Below, one piece after another: positions 36,923 to 47,727 of a stretch of 64,000 bases of DNA. Position numbers and translations under genes: made by a program. The stretch is taken from contig NZ_LFVY01000009.1 of NCBI RefSeq assembly GCF_001050155.1, forward strand, positions 1-64,000, in the 5' to 3' direction. Position 1 is the first letter of the stretch; each line of letters begins with the position of its first letter. The stretch comes from Nitratireductor soli. Lineage in GTDB: Bacteria > Pseudomonadota > Alphaproteobacteria > Rhizobiales > Rhizobiaceae. The notes beneath the pieces are model-generated. The model was not told the origin of the DNA, made no database searches, and was given only the letters and a program-made list of their open reading frames with translations.

Positions 36923-37402
36923 ATGGCCAATGTTTCCAAAAGGCCAAGAACCGACACGGCGTCGAGGACAATCGCAGCGTCGCCGCAAACCATCTACCGC
37001 GCATTCCTGGACCCGGAAGCATGGGTGACCTGGTTGCCGCCGGCTGGGATGGCCGGCGAGATTCTTGCTTTCGATGCGCGTGAAGGCGGAACTTACCGCA
37101 TGGCGTTGATCTACGATCAGCCGGATCATGCCGCCATCGGCAAGACGTCCGAGCACGCAGACGTCATCGAGGGTGTCTTCGTCGAGCTGGCGCCGGACCG
37201 CCACGTAATCCAGGCGGTGAACTTCGTCTCGGAAGACCCGGCCTTCGCGGGCGAGATGCACATGACGTGGTCTCTGGAGCGGGTCGCCGGCGGGACCGCA
37301 GTAAGGATCACCTGCGAGAATGTTCCGGAAGGGATACGGCCTGAAGACCACGATGCCGGCTTGCGATCGACACTCGGCAAACTCGCCGCTTTCGTCGAAT
37401 GA
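36923..37402 (+). CDS. SRPBCC/AHSA1-like protein
   Basis: The 159-residue protein has the START-like (SRPBCC) fold of the AHSA1 group: TIAASPQTIYRAFLDPEAWV at the N-terminus, the FDAREGGTYRMALIY strand pair, and AFAGEMHMTWSLERVAGGT near the C-terminus. Ligand and role are unknown. A ggagga ribosome site precedes the ATG at 36923, and the upstream extension of the frame is not conserved-looking. It lies 192 bp after comM and is convergent with the tRNA-Leu gene. Confidence 0.85.
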   Translation: MANVSKRPRTDTASRTIAASPQTIYRAFLDPEAWVTWLPPAGMAGEILAFDAREGGTYRMALIYDQPDHAAIGKTSEHADVIEGVFVELAPDRHVIQAVNFVSEDPAFAGEMHMTWSLERVAGGTAVRITCENVPEGIRPEDHDAGLRSTLGKLAAFVE

Positions 37403-37475
37403 ACCTTCCCGGCGGTAACGGAGTGCGCGCGATGGATCGGCAGATCAAGGAATCCGGATCGAAAGCGGAAGATTA

Positions 37476-37560
37476 TGGTGCCCAGGAGAGGACTCGAACC
37501 TCCACGCCTCGCGGCACACGGACCTGAACCGTGCGCGTCTACCAATTCCGCCACCTGGGC
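37476..37560 (-). tRNA. tRNA-Leu, anticodon CAG
   Basis: On the minus strand, 85 nt begin GCCCAGGTGGCGGAATTGG and end with CCTGGGCA followed by an encoded CCA. The acceptor stem GCCCAGG / CCTGGGC is perfect. The anticodon loop TTCAGGT gives anticodon CAG. A class II variable arm (GCCGCGAGGC region) and a T-loop GGTTCGAGTCC are present. These features identify a leucine tRNA reading CUG. The gene does not need post-transcriptional CCA addition. Confidence 0.96.
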
Positions 37561-37730
37561 AGGTGTGCGCTGCCGATGTAAGGGCCAAGTCCTTTCGTGT
37601 CAACGCGGATTCTCGATCATCAGCGGGAAAATGACGGCTGCGAGACGCCATTCATCCCGTCAGCGCCCTTCGGGCGCCTTATGGGCGCGCAGAGCCGTTG
37701 CCGGAAGGCGCGCGGAACGCGTTCAGCCCT

Positions 37731-37830
37731 ACAGCGCCGCGCGTCTTATCAGACGCGCAAAGGGCGCTGTAACACTTTGAAATGATGCATGTTCGTTGTC
37801 ATTCAAATGAATCCATTTGAATGCGGCATG
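37731..37830. repeat. Two-hairpin palindromic intergenic element upstream of tRNA-Leu and downstream of gpmA
   Basis: The first hairpin has arms acagcgccgcgcgtct and agacgcgc-aaag-ggcgctgt (37731-37770), separated by tatc. The second has CATTCAAATG (37800-37809) and CATTTGAATG (37814-37823) with a 4-bp loop, nested in atgcatg / catgcat. Together they fill most of the 272-bp gap between the tRNA and gpmA. The sequence resembles mosaic palindromic elements that I recall as frequent in rhizobial genomes. It could serve as the gpmA transcript end, though no T tract follows. Confidence 0.65.
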
Positions 37831-37832
37831 CA

Positions 37833-38447
37833 TTAGAGAATTTCCTTCGAGGCGACCGTCGAGTCGGCGTTGAGCACGTAGACGATCGGCACGCCGGTGC
37901 CAATCTCGGTCTTGACGATCTCTTCGCCGCTCATGCCGTCGAGCGCCATCACCAGGGCGCGCAGCGAATTGCCGTGCGCCGAAACCAGCACCGTCTCGCC
38001 GCGCAGGACATGGGGCAGGATATCGTGCAGGAAATAGGGCCAGACGCGCGCGCCCGTGTCCTTCAGGCTCTCGCCGCCGGGCGGCGGAACGTCATAGGAG
38101 CGGCGCCAGACATGCACCTGCTCCTCGCCCCATTTCTGGCGCGCATCGTCCTTGTTGAGCCCCGAGAGATCGCCATAGTCGCGCTCGTTGAGCGCCTGGT
38201 CGCGGATCGTCTCCAGGCCTTCCTGGCCGAGCTCGCGCAGGATGTGGTCATTGGTCACCTGCGCGCGCGAAAGAACCGAGGTGAAGGCGATGTCCGGCCT
38301 GAAGCCGCGCGCCTTCAGCTTGCGGCCGGCTTCCTTCGCCTCCTCATGGCCCTTTTCCGTCAGGCCGGGGTCGCGCCAACCGGTGAACAGGTTCTTCAGG
38401 TTCCATTCGCTCTGGCCGTGGCGGACGAGGATCAGGGTGCCGGACAT
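37833..38447 (-). CDS. gpmA: Phosphoglycerate mutase, 2,3-bisphosphoglycerate-dependent
   Basis: The 204-residue protein starts [20 protein letters not shown], the RHG phosphohistidine motif. It contains [17 protein letters not shown] and [19 protein letters not shown], with the second catalytic His in [14 protein letters not shown]. It interconverts 3- and 2-phosphoglycerate in glycolysis. It is somewhat shorter than the 250-residue E. coli enzyme but of normal length for rhizobia. It follows dapB by 34 bp, so the two are probably cotranscribed. Confidence 0.95.
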   Translation of the reverse strand: MSGTLILVRHGQSEWNLKNLFTGWRDPGLTEKGHEEAKEAGRKLKARGFRPDIAFTSVLSRAQVTNDHILRELGQEGLETIRDQALNERDYGDLSGLNKDDARQKWGEEQVHVWRRSYDVPPPGGESLKDTGARVWPYFLHDILPHVLRGETVLVSAHGNSLRALVMALDGMSGEEIVKTEIGTGVPIVYVLNADSTVASKEIL

Positions 38448-38481
38448 GATGATGGTTCCTTCCAGGGGTTCGTCGATCGGA

Positions 38482-39297
38482 TTATGCGTTCAGCCCGAGC
38501 ACGTCGAGCATGGAATAGAGACCGGGCTTGCGGCCATGCGCCCAAAGTGCGGCCCTGGCCGCGCCATGGGCGAAGACGCTGCGATCCTCGGCCTGATGCG
38601 ACAGGGTGATGCGCTCGCCGGGGCCGGCCAGGATGACCGAGTGTTCGCCGATGACGGAGCCGCCGCGCAGCGTGGCGAAGCCGATCGTGCCCGCCTCGCG
38701 CGGGCCGGTATGGCCGTCGCGCACGCGCACGCTGTTTTGCGCAAGCGCGATGGCCCGTCCTTCGGCGGCCGCCTCGCCGAGGAGAAGCGCGGTGCCGGAC
38801 GGGGCGTCGACCTTGTGGCGGTGGTGCATTTCGAGCACCTCGATGTCGAAATCCGCAGCGTCGAGCGCTTTCGCCGCCTGCTCCACCAGGACGGCGAGCA
38901 GATTGACGCCGAGGCTCATATTGCCCGATTTGACGATGGTGGCGTGATGGGCCGCGGCGGCGATTTTCGCCTCGTGATCGGCCGTGCAGCCGGTCGTGCC
39001 GATGACATGGACGATGCGCGCCTGCGCCGCATAGCCGGCGAACTCGACGCTGGCATCCGGCGTGGTGAAATCGAGCACGCCATCGGCCTTGGCGAAGGCG
39101 GCCAGCGGGTCGTCGGTGATGGTGGCGTTGATGATGCCGATGCCGGCCAGTTCGCCCGCATCCTTGCCCAGAAAGGGCGATCCCGGGCGCTCGATGGCGC
39201 CGGCCACGTGCATTCCATCCATCGCATGAACGGTGCGGATCAGCGTCTGGCCCATGCGCCCCGCCGCGCCGACGATCACCAGTCCCATATCGCTCAT
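38482..39297 (-). CDS. dapB: 4-hydroxy-tetrahydrodipicolinate reductase
   Basis: The 271-residue enzyme reduces the dihydrodipicolinate intermediate of lysine and diaminopimelate synthesis with NAD(P)H. The N-terminal nucleotide-binding motif is [14 protein letters not shown]. The substrate site contains SGNMSLGVN and [20 protein letters not shown], with the [12 protein letters not shown] signature intact. Its start overlaps the stop codon of the ABC exporter gene by 4 bp, so translation is coupled. Confidence 0.97.
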   Translation of the reverse strand: MSDMGLVIVGAAGRMGQTLIRTVHAMDGMHVAGAIERPGSPFLGKDAGELAGIGIINATITDDPLAAFAKADGVLDFTTPDASVEFAGYAAQARIVHVIGTTGCTADHEAKIAAAAHHATIVKSGNMSLGVNLLAVLVEQAAKALDAADFDIEVLEMHHRHKVDAPSGTALLLGEAAAEGRAIALAQNSVRVRDGHTGPREAGTIGFATLRGGSVIGEHSVILAGPGERITLSHQAEDRSVFAHGAARAALWAHGRKPGLYSMLDVLGLNA

Positions 39298-41132
39298 GGC
39301 TTGCTCTCCTCGCCGGCAGGTGCCTCCACCGGCGCGGCGCCGGCCAGAAGGTCTTCGCCGCGCTCGCGCTGCATCCTGTGGAAGCGTGCATAAATGCCGT
39401 GCGGCTTGCGCACAAGTGAGGCGTGCGTGCCTTCCTCGACCAGATGGCCTTCCTCGAGCACGATGATGCGGTCGGCATTGACGACGGTGGAGAGGCGATG
39501 GGCGATGACCAGCGTCGTGCGCGTCTTCATGATCTCTTCCAGCGCCTGCTGGACGCGCGCCTCGGACTCATTGTCGAGCGCCGAGGTCGCCTCGTCGAGC
39601 AGCAGGATCGGCGCGTTGCGAACGATGGCACGGGCGATCGACACGCGCTGCCGCTGGCCGCCGGAGAGGGTGGCGCCGTTCTCGCCGACCAGCGTGTCAT
39701 AGCCGGAGACCTGCTGGCGGATGAACTCGTCGGCATGGGCAAGGCGCGCGGCCTCCTCGACCTCGGCGTCGCTGGCGTCGGGCCGGCCATAGCGGATGTT
39801 GTCGCGAATCGTGCCTTCGAACAGGTATGGCTGCTGCGAGACATAGGCGATGGCGCCGCGCAACGAGCTCTTGGTGACCTTGGAGATGTCCTCGCCATCG
39901 ACACTGATCGTGCCCGAATCGAGATCGTAGAAGCGCTGCAGCAGCGCGAACAGGGTGGACTTGCCGGCGCCCGACGGGCCGACAATGGCCGTCGTCTCGC
40001 CCGCCCTGGCGGTGAAGCTGACGCCGTGCAGCACCGGCAGCGCCTCGCTGTAGGAGAAGGCGACCTTGTCGAAGACGACATCGCCATTCCTGACCGAAAG
40101 AGCCCCGGCGCCGGGCCTGTCGCCCTGCTGCGGCTCGATGTCGAGGATTTCGTAGATCATGCGCGCATTGACCAGGGCGCGCTCGAGATTGACCTGCACG
40201 CGGGCGAGCTTGCGCACCGGGTCATAGGCCAGGAGCAGGGCGGTGATGAAGGCGAAGACGGAACCGGGCGGCTGGGCGCTGACCGAGGCGCGCCAGGCCG
40301 CATAGGCGATGACGCCGGCGATCGCCAGCCCGGCCAGGAGCTCGGTGATCGGGCCGAGCCGCTCCGACACGCGGGCGATCTTGTTGGAGCGCTCCTCGGC
40401 ATGGACGATCAGGCCCGTCATCTTGTCGGAGAGCTGCTTCTCCATGGTGAAGGCCTTGATGATGGCGATGCCCTGCACGGATTCCTGCATGGCGCCGAGC
40501 AGGCGCGAATTGACATCGACGGCCTCGCGCGTGACGCGGCGCAGGCGGCGCATCAGATAGTTGACCGCATAGATGAGCGGCGGGCCGATGACGAGGGCGA
40601 TGACCGACAGAAGCGGGTCCTGCAACACCATGACGGCGACCAGGCCGACGAGCGTCACCGCATCGCGGGCGATGGAGGCGACGGTCATGTTGAGCAGGTC
40701 GCGAATGCCGCCGACATTCTGGCTGATCTGCGCCGAAAGCTGGCCGGAGCGCGTGGTGCTGAAAAAGCCGATGCCGAGGCGCATCAGATGATCGAACATG
40801 CGCTGCTGGTAGCGGGCGACGATGTTGTTGCCGATCTTGGCCAGCATCACCGACTGGCCGTAGGTGGCAAAGCCGCGAATGGCGAAAGCGGCGATGATGG
40901 CACCGCAGATCCAGCCGACCAGCTCCCAGCGCTGGCGGTAGAAGACCTCGTCGATGATGTCGCGCATGATCCAGGCGCTGAACGCGGTGGTGGCGGCAAT
41001 CGCCAGCATGCAGGCAATGGCAATCGCATAATGGCCGATGTATTCGCGGCCGTTCTCGGCGAAAATCCGCCGGATCACGGGAATGACTGCGCCTGAATCC
41101 TCAGTGCTTCTTCCGATTCTCAAAGCATCCAT
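39294..41132 (-). CDS. MsbA-like ABC exporter, fused permease and ATPase
   Basis: The 612-residue protein is a complete half-transporter. Six membrane helices occupy about residues 30-320, followed by an ATPase domain with Walker [11 protein letters not shown], signature [14 protein letters not shown], Walker [13 protein letters not shown] and switch His IAHRLSTV. It should work as a homodimer. Homologues export lipid A (MsbA), glucans (NdvA) or drugs; which applies here cannot be read from the sequence. It is translationally coupled to dapB. glk lies upstream on the same strand at a 73-bp distance, a common order in rhizobia. Confidence 0.92.
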   Translation of the reverse strand: MDALRIGRSTEDSGAVIPVIRRIFAENGREYIGHYAIAIACMLAIAATTAFSAWIMRDIIDEVFYRQRWELVGWICGAIIAAFAIRGFATYGQSVMLAKIGNNIVARYQQRMFDHLMRLGIGFFSTTRSGQLSAQISQNVGGIRDLLNMTVASIARDAVTLVGLVAVMVLQDPLLSVIALVIGPPLIYAVNYLMRRLRRVTREAVDVNSRLLGAMQESVQGIAIIKAFTMEKQLSDKMTGLIVHAEERSNKIARVSERLGPITELLAGLAIAGVIAYAAWRASVSAQPPGSVFAFITALLLAYDPVRKLARVQVNLERALVNARMIYEILDIEPQQGDRPGAGALSVRNGDVVFDKVAFSYSEALPVLHGVSFTARAGETTAIVGPSGAGKSTLFALLQRFYDLDSGTISVDGEDISKVTKSSLRGAIAYVSQQPYLFEGTIRDNIRYGRPDASDAEVEEAARLAHADEFIRQQVSGYDTLVGENGATLSGGQRQRVSIARAIVRNAPILLLDEATSALDNESEARVQQALEEIMKTRTTLVIAHRLSTVVNADRIIVLEEGHLVEEGTHASLVRKPHGIYARFHRMQRERGEDLLAGAAPVEAPAGEESKP

Positions 41133-41205
41133 TCCTGTTCAACCGGTGCCCACAGCCTGCCAGAAACAGGCTATGCCCGTTCAGGACAGCGCATGCAACG
41201 GCGAA

Positions 41206-42231
41206 TCAGGCTTTCCAGCGCCGCCCCTCGGTCTCGACGCCGAAGCGCATCGGCGTGCGCGCATAGGCGGCCAGGCCCATGAGGGCGGCCATCGGGTGCG
41301 TGATGACATAGGCCGGAATGGCCCGCAGCAGGTCGCCATGCGGAGCCTTGTCCTCGAACGCGGCGCGGAACTTGCCGTTCTTCAAGGTCGGCACGATCCT
41401 TTGCGCGATGCCGCCGGTCAGATAGACGCCGCCCCGGCTCATGAAGATCAGCGCCATATCGCCGGCCAGCCGGCCGAGATAGGTGACGAACAGATCGAGC
41501 GCCTCCACCGCCACCATATCGCCGCCGGCAAGCCCGGCACCGGTGATGTCGGCGGGCGTCCGGTGGACGGCCTCCGTGCCGTCGGCCGCCGCGATGGCGC
41601 GATACAGATTGACCAGGCCACGCCCACAAAGGATCTGCTCGGCGGAAATGCGGCCTTCGATCGGCTCCAGATGCGGGAAAACCTCCAGGTCTCGCGCCGT
41701 GCGCGGCCCGATATCCACATGGCCTCCCTCGCCCGGCACGGGAAACCAGGTGTGCTGGGCATGCACCAGGCCGGCCATGCCCAACCCGGTGCCCGGGCCG
41801 AGGACCACGCGGCTGCCAGTCATTTCCGACGTGCCGGGGCAGACCATCTCCAGATGCTCGTCATCAAGCGCCACGACGGCCAGCGCCTGCGCTTCGAAAT
41901 CGTTGATGACGATGATGTCTGAAAAGCCCATCGCCTCCATCATCTGGCGCGGCCGCACCACCCAGTCACAATTGGTCAGGTCGATCTCATCGCCATCGAC
42001 CGGCCCGGCCACCGCCAGCACCGCCGATTGCGGCTGGATCGAGGTCCGGTCCAGGATGGACGACTGGATCGCCTCGTCGATGGTGGCGAAGTCGGCCGTC
42101 TGCACCACCGGGAAGATCTTCGGCTCGGCATTGGAATCGACCAGAATGGCGAACCGCGCATTGGTGCCGCCGATATCGCCGATCAGGACCGGAAATCTGA
42201 GCGCGGTGTCGTTCTCATTCTTGAAATGCAT
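41206..42231 (-). CDS. glk: Glucokinase
   Basis: The 341-residue protein is an ATP-dependent glucokinase of the E. coli Glk type. The phosphate motif is [15 protein letters not shown], followed by [17 protein letters not shown], the substrate Asp in [12 protein letters not shown], the glycine-rich [15 protein letters not shown], and [13 protein letters not shown]. It phosphorylates glucose in the cytoplasm for the Entner-Doudoroff and pentose pathways. The ATG lacks a clear ribosome site, so the exact start is less certain. A large palindrome lies upstream at 42301-42343. Confidence 0.95.
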   Translation of the reverse strand: MHFKNENDTALRFPVLIGDIGGTNARFAILVDSNAEPKIFPVVQTADFATIDEAIQSSILDRTSIQPQSAVLAVAGPVDGDEIDLTNCDWVVRPRQMMEAMGFSDIIVINDFEAQALAVVALDDEHLEMVCPGTSEMTGSRVVLGPGTGLGMAGLVHAQHTWFPVPGEGGHVDIGPRTARDLEVFPHLEPIEGRISAEQILCGRGLVNLYRAIAAADGTEAVHRTPADITGAGLAGGDMVAVEALDLFVTYLGRLAGDMALIFMSRGGVYLTGGIAQRIVPTLKNGKFRAAFEDKAPHGDLLRAIPAYVITHPMAALMGLAAYARTPMRFGVETEGRRWKA

Positions 42232-42300
42232 GGCGGAGGCTCGGTTGGTTTCGCGGCTGGTCTGATCGCGGCGTGTTGGCCGCGCCTGGTCCTGTTCCCT

Positions 42301-42343
42301 GCATGGTTTCGTTGCGCGTTCACCGGCGCAAACCGAACCATGC
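42301..42343. repeat. Imperfect palindrome between mepA and glk
   Basis: Arms gcatggtttcgttgcgc and gcgcaaaccgaaccatgc pair with one bulge and a small mismatch around an 8-nt loop. It lies about 70 bp upstream of glk (minus strand) in a 254-bp gap with no other recognised content. It could be a terminator of mepA or a regulator site for glk; no T tract follows on the minus strand. Confidence 0.5.
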
Positions 42344-42485
42344 CTACAGGGGCAATTAAATCGGTTGAAGCGTTAAGGCAAGCACGGCGGCGACAAAATC
42401 GCGCTATCGGCGACCTTGCCCGCCCCTGTTTCGTTTCTCCGCATCTGCACCGGCTCCGGCAGCGCTCCCTGGCTGCGTGCGGGCG

Positions 42486-43541
42486 CTATTGCAAGGCCGG
42501 GCGGTTGCTGGGGCGTGGCACACGGCCCGCCGGCATGGCGGAGAGAACGCTGGCCGGGTCGATCTCCTGATAGCCGAGAACCGGGAGTTCGGGCGCCGCA
42601 ACCTGGGATGCCGCCTGGGTAGCGGCACCACCGCCGCCAAGCGTCACGGCCATTTCGGAAGCGGGTGAGGGTGCTGCGAGCACCGCGCGGCAAGCGTCGG
42701 GCAATGCCGCCATGGTCATGATGTCCCGCGCCTTCGGTTTGGCCGGCCCCTTGGCCGGCCGCCATGGCTCGTCGGTGAACCACCAGTCGAGCGACTTGTC
42801 GCAGCCATCGCTGCGCGGTGTCGGATCCTGCCGCTTGCAGCCGGTCGAGCCGGGCGGACAGCCGATGCGCACGTGAAAATGATAATGGTGTCCCCAGAAG
42901 GGCCTTACCTTGCTCAGCCAGCCGCGGTCGCCGCGCACCGTGTCGCACAATTTCTTCTTGATGCCGGGATGAACCAGGATACGCTCCACCTGCTTGTAGC
43001 TGGCGGCGCGGTGCAGCACCGCCTCATGTGCCGGCGTCCATTTGCGGTCGTCGACATAGAGCGAATCGCCCTTCAGCATGGAGACCGCGCTGACATTCTC
43101 GCGCTCGGCATTGGTGAGGCGGCGTGCGGGCATCGGCGTGAACCAGATGTCGGCATCGAGGCCGAGCTGATGCGAGGCGTGGCCGGTCAGCATCGGCCCG
43201 CCACGCGGCTGCGAGATATCGCCGACGAGAAGGCCCGGCCAACCATCCTGCGCGGCCTCGCGCGACAGGCGCTCGAGCAGGGAGATCAGATCAGGATGGC
43301 CCCAGCGCCGGTTGCGCGACAGGCGCATGGCCTGCCAATGAGGGCCATCCCGGGCAATCGCCATGCCGCCGGCGAAGCACCCTTTCGAATAGAAGCCGAA
43401 AGCCTGCGGCGCGGCCACCGCCGGCAGCCTCTTGGCACCGAACAAATCCTTGGCCAACGGCTCGGCCTGAGCCGCACCGGCAAGCATGGAAAGGCCGAGC
43501 ATTGCTGTCGCGGCAAACTTCAGAAGCGTCGGAAATCGCAT
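42486..43541 (-). CDS. mepA: Penicillin-insensitive murein endopeptidase
   Basis: The 351-residue protein has a signal peptide (LLKFAATAMLGLSMLAGAAQA). A M74 peptidase domain follows with zinc ligands and catalytic residues in GGPMLTGHASHQLGLDADIW and in GHHYHFHVRIGCPPG. It cleaves D-alanyl-meso-DAP crosslinks in the periplasm. About 70 residues at the C-terminus are Ala/Pro-rich and outside the domain. A gagga ribosome site supports the ATG at 43541. It lies between the epimerase-like gene and glk on the minus strand. Confidence 0.93.
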   Translation of the reverse strand: MRFPTLLKFAATAMLGLSMLAGAAQAEPLAKDLFGAKRLPAVAAPQAFGFYSKGCFAGGMAIARDGPHWQAMRLSRNRRWGHPDLISLLERLSREAAQDGWPGLLVGDISQPRGGPMLTGHASHQLGLDADIWFTPMPARRLTNAERENVSAVSMLKGDSLYVDDRKWTPAHEAVLHRAASYKQVERILVHPGIKKKLCDTVRGDRGWLSKVRPFWGHHYHFHVRIGCPPGSTGCKRQDPTPRSDGCDKSLDWWFTDEPWRPAKGPAKPKARDIMTMAALPDACRAVLAAPSPASEMAVTLGGGGAATQAASQVAAPELPVLGYQEIDPASVLSAMPAGRVPRPSNRPALQ

Positions 43542-43614
43542 CGTTTCCTCGTCGTCGACCCACCCAATGTCGGGGCGAATCATAACACAGCTTGGGAATC
43601 ATGGACGACGGCCT

Positions 43615-44501
43615 TCAGGAATTTTCTGTCCGCCAGCTTTCGTCGGCCCACATGGCATCGATTGCCGCGCGGTAGTCCGGATGACGCAAGCGATAGCCTG
43701 TCGCCTTCAGCCGGGCATTCGCCGCGCGCTTGCACTCGCCGTAGAAGGAGCGGCCCATCGGCGAGAGGCCGGCATCCTCGAAGGCCACTTCCGGCGGGGC
43801 CTCGACGCCCATGACGCGCGCCGCATAGGCGACCACGTCCTGTGGCGCGGCGGGCGCATCGTCGGTGACGTTGAAAACGCCGCTTTCGCGGCGGCGCGCC
43901 AGATGGGCGGCGGCGCCTGCAATGTCATCGACATGGACGCGGTTGAACACCTGGCCGGGCTTGACGATGCGCCGGGCCTTGCCGTCGACCAGATTGGCGA
44001 GTGCGTTGCGGCCCGGGCCGTAAATGCCCGACAGGCGCAAAATGGCGACCGGCAGACCCGTCTCTGCGGCGAGTGCCAGCCAGGCGTCTTCCGCCGCCAC
44101 ACGCTGTTTCGACCGCTCGGACACGGGGTTGCAGGGGGTGGCCTCGTCGACCCACGCCCCGCCATGATCGCCATAGACGCCGACCGTCGAAAGATAGCCG
44201 ATCCATTTCAGCGCCGGCATGGCGCCGGTGATCGTTTCCCGGGCGGCGGCAAGCACCGGGTCGCCGGCATCGCCGGGCGCAATGCCGACCACCAGATGGG
44301 TCGTGCGCGACAGCGCATCGGCGATGTCGACCGGCAATGCGCCTCCGCCCGTGAACGCGTGGGGCGTGATGCCGGCGCGCCCGAGACGGCCGGCATTGGC
44401 CAGGTCGCGTGTCGTGCCGGCGATCGCTTCGGCCTCACCGACCACTTCGCGCGCCAGGGCGCGGCCGGAATAGCCGGCGCCGAAAATGAAGAATTCCTTG
44501 G

Positions 44502-44505
<4 letters not shown>
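43615..44505 (-). CDS. NAD(P)-dependent epimerase/dehydratase-like protein (YeeZ group)
   Basis: The 296-residue protein starts [20 protein letters not shown], a Rossmann nucleotide-binding motif. The active-site-like [18 protein letters not shown] segment and [15 protein letters not shown] are typical of extended SDR proteins related to E. coli YeeZ. Its substrate is not known. The ATG at 44505 has a gggag ribosome site and overlaps the queG stop codon by 4 bp, so it is coupled to queG. An ATG five codons upstream is the alternative. Confidence 0.85.
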
Positions 44506-45631
<1,126 letters not shown>

Positions 45632-45632
<1 letters not shown>

Positions 45633-46324
45633 CAGAAATCCAGATCCGCATAGTGCGAGACGGGCGACAGTCCGCGCACGCGGTCGGTGAGGAGAGAGCG
45701 GAAGGCGGGGCGCGATTTCATGCGGCTGTACCAGTCGCGCGCGGCTGGATAATCGCGCCACTCGATCTCGCCGAGATAATCGAGCACGGAGAGGGACGCG
45801 GCGGCGGCGAGATCGGCATAGGACAGTTTCTTGCCGGCCATCCAGTCGCGCGTGCCGGCCAGCCAATTGGTGTATTTCAGGTGCTGGCGCACATTGGCGC
45901 GCGCGGCGCGTATGGTCGCCGAATCGGGCGAGCCGCCACCTTCCGTGCCGGTCATGTGCGGCTTCAGCGCGCGCTCGCGCACCAGATGACGCGTCACATC
46001 CGTATCGGCCTTGATCAAGTACCAGTCGACCAGCCGGCGGATTTCGGCGCGCTGCACCGAATCCTCGGCCATCAGCCGCTTTTCCCGCTTCAGCGCGCCG
46101 CGCGTCTCGTCGAGATATTCGGCGATGACCGTGGCGCCGACGATCGGATGATCGCCCTCGGCCAGCAGCACGGGGATGGTGCCGGCCGGGTTGAGAGAAA
46201 GGAATTCCTGGCGCCGGGCCCAAGGGCGTTCTTCGATCAGGGCGAGTTCCTCGCCATATTCGCCGAAGGAGAGCCGCACAAAACGACAGGAAGCATAGAG
46301 CGGGTGATGGAATAACGTCAGCAT
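45632..46324 (-). CDS. Glutathione S-transferase family protein
   Basis: The 230-residue protein starts [20 protein letters not shown], with a thioredoxin-like N-terminal domain. The cis-Pro segment [20 protein letters not shown] is followed by EYLDETRG. The helical C-terminal domain contains [20 protein letters not shown]. Substrate unknown. The stop codon overlaps the queG start by 1 bp. Divergent from uppP, with 139 bp between the starts. Arrangement GST-queG is widespread in rhizobia. Confidence 0.9.
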
Positions 46325-46463
46325 GCGGTGACTTCTAATGGAAGGCTCTGGCCATTTCATGGCCGCGGCGGTAATCCTCTGATTACCTGATTCTAGGCGT
46401 TCTTCCTTCAGCTATAGGGGGAGACCGCCGGACTGACAAGCAAGCCATCATCGAGGAGCGAAC

Positions 46464-47270
46464 GTGACGGACCAGACCATCATCGGGGCGCTTCTGCTTG
46501 GCATTCTGGAAGGCCTGACGGAGTTCATTCCCGTTTCCTCGACCGGCCATATCCTGCTCGCCGGGCACTTTCTCGGTTTCAAATCCACCGGCAAGGCCTT
46601 CGAGGTGCTGATCCAGCTCGGGGCGATCCTGGCGATCCTCAGCGTCTATGCGGCGCGGCTGTGGAAAATGCTGATCGACCTGCCGCGCGACCCCGGCACG
46701 CAGCGCTTCGTGCTCGGCATCCTGATCGCCTTCCTGCCGGCGGCCATCATCGGCGTCTTGGCCTACAAGATCATCAAGACGGTGCTGTTCGAAACGCCGC
46801 TGCTGATCTGCGTCATGCTGATCCTCGGCGGCATCGTGCTTCTGTGGGTCGACCGCTGGGCGAAGAAGCCGCGCTACACCGACATCACGACATTTCCGCT
46901 GGCCATGTATTTCAAGATCGGCCTGATCCAGTGCCTGTCGATGATTCCCGGCACCTCGCGCTCCGGCGCGACCATTGTCGGCGGGCTGCTGCTCGGGGCC
47001 GACAAGCGTTCGGCGGCGGAATTCTCCTTCTTCCTCGCCATGCCGACCATGACCGGCGCCTTCGCCTACGATCTCTACAAGAATTACGACATTCTCTCGG
47101 CGGCGGATGTGAAGATCATCGCCATCGGCTTCATCGCCGCCTTCGCCGCGGCCCTGCTCGTCGTGCGCTGGCTGCTCGGCTATGTCTCGCAGCACGGCTA
47201 TGCGCTGTTCGGCTGGTGGCGGCTGATCGTCGGCGGTCTGGGGCTGGCCGCGCTGCTTATCTGGGGATGA
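46464..47270 (+). CDS. uppP: Undecaprenyl-diphosphatase
   Basis: The 268-residue membrane protein has about eight helices and the two BacA/UppP signatures: [20 protein letters not shown] (catalytic Glu-rich segment) and [20 protein letters not shown]. It recycles undecaprenyl pyrophosphate to the lipid carrier for peptidoglycan and other wall polymers. The start is GTG at 46464, preceded by gaggag. It is convergent with trxA; a shared hairpin at 47278-47310 ends both transcripts. Confidence 0.97.
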   Translation: MTDQTIIGALLLGILEGLTEFIPVSSTGHILLAGHFLGFKSTGKAFEVLIQLGAILAILSVYAARLWKMLIDLPRDPGTQRFVLGILIAFLPAAIIGVLAYKIIKTVLFETPLLICVMLILGGIVLLWVDRWAKKPRYTDITTFPLAMYFKIGLIQCLSMIPGTSRSGATIVGGLLLGADKRSAAEFSFFLAMPTMTGAFAYDLYKNYDILSAADVKIIAIGFIAAFAAALLVVRWLLGYVSQHGYALFGWWRLIVGGLGLAALLIWG

Positions 47271-47277
47271 ATGAAAC

Positions 47278-47310
47278 AAAAAACCCAGCGCGAATGCAGC
47301 CGGGTTTTTT
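47278..47310. terminator. Bidirectional terminator between uppP and trxA
   Basis: The sequence aaaaaaccc and gggtttttt flanks a GC-rich centre, giving a hairpin with an A/T run on both sides. It begins 8 bp after the uppP stop and ends 20 bp before the trxA stop, so it can terminate both convergent transcripts. Confidence 0.75.
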
Positions 47311-47329
47311 CAGGAATGCTGGCTTGTGC

Positions 47330-47653
47330 TCAGGCAACGTTGCCGTTGATCCAGGCCGAAAGCGCCGTCTTCGGCGCGGCGCCGACCTTGATGTCGGCCA
47401 CTTCGCCACCCTTGAACAGCATCAGAGTCGGGATCGAGCGCACGCCATATTGCGCGGCGATCTCTGGGTTTTCGTCGATGTTCAATTTGGCGATCTTCAC
47501 CTTGCCGTTGAGCTCGGCGGAAATCTCGTCGAGCGCGGGGGCGATCATCTTGCACGGGCCGCACCATTCGGCCCAGAAATCGACGACCACGGGCTCGGCT
47601 GCCTCTAGCACGTCGGACTGGAAATTGCTCTTGTCCGTTTTCACGGTGGCCAT
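47330..47653 (-). CDS. trxA: Thioredoxin 1
   Basis: The 107-residue protein has the thioredoxin fold with active site [13 protein letters not shown] and the cis-Pro segment [14 protein letters not shown]. It reduces protein disulfides in the cytoplasm, using thioredoxin reductase and NADPH. A ggagac ribosome site precedes the ATG at 47653; the open extension of 26 codons upstream is unlikely. It lies 74 bp downstream of addA, as in other Hyphomicrobiales. Confidence 0.97.
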   Translation of the reverse strand: MATVKTDKSNFQSDVLEAAEPVVVDFWAEWCGPCKMIAPALDEISAELNGKVKIAKLNIDENPEIAAQYGVRSIPTLMLFKGGEVADIKVGAAPKTALSAWINGNVA

Positions 47654-47727
47654 TGGAAGTCTCCTATCGGCAAAAGAAGTCACACCACATGTGGGGGTGG
47701 CGGGAAGCTGCGTCAAGCTCCCTTGTG

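Noticed and set aside
45633-46223. Upstream extension of queG by nearly 200 codons
   Set aside because: This part overlaps the GST gene in another frame and lacks QueG similarity; [12 protein letters not shown] at 45632 is the expected start.
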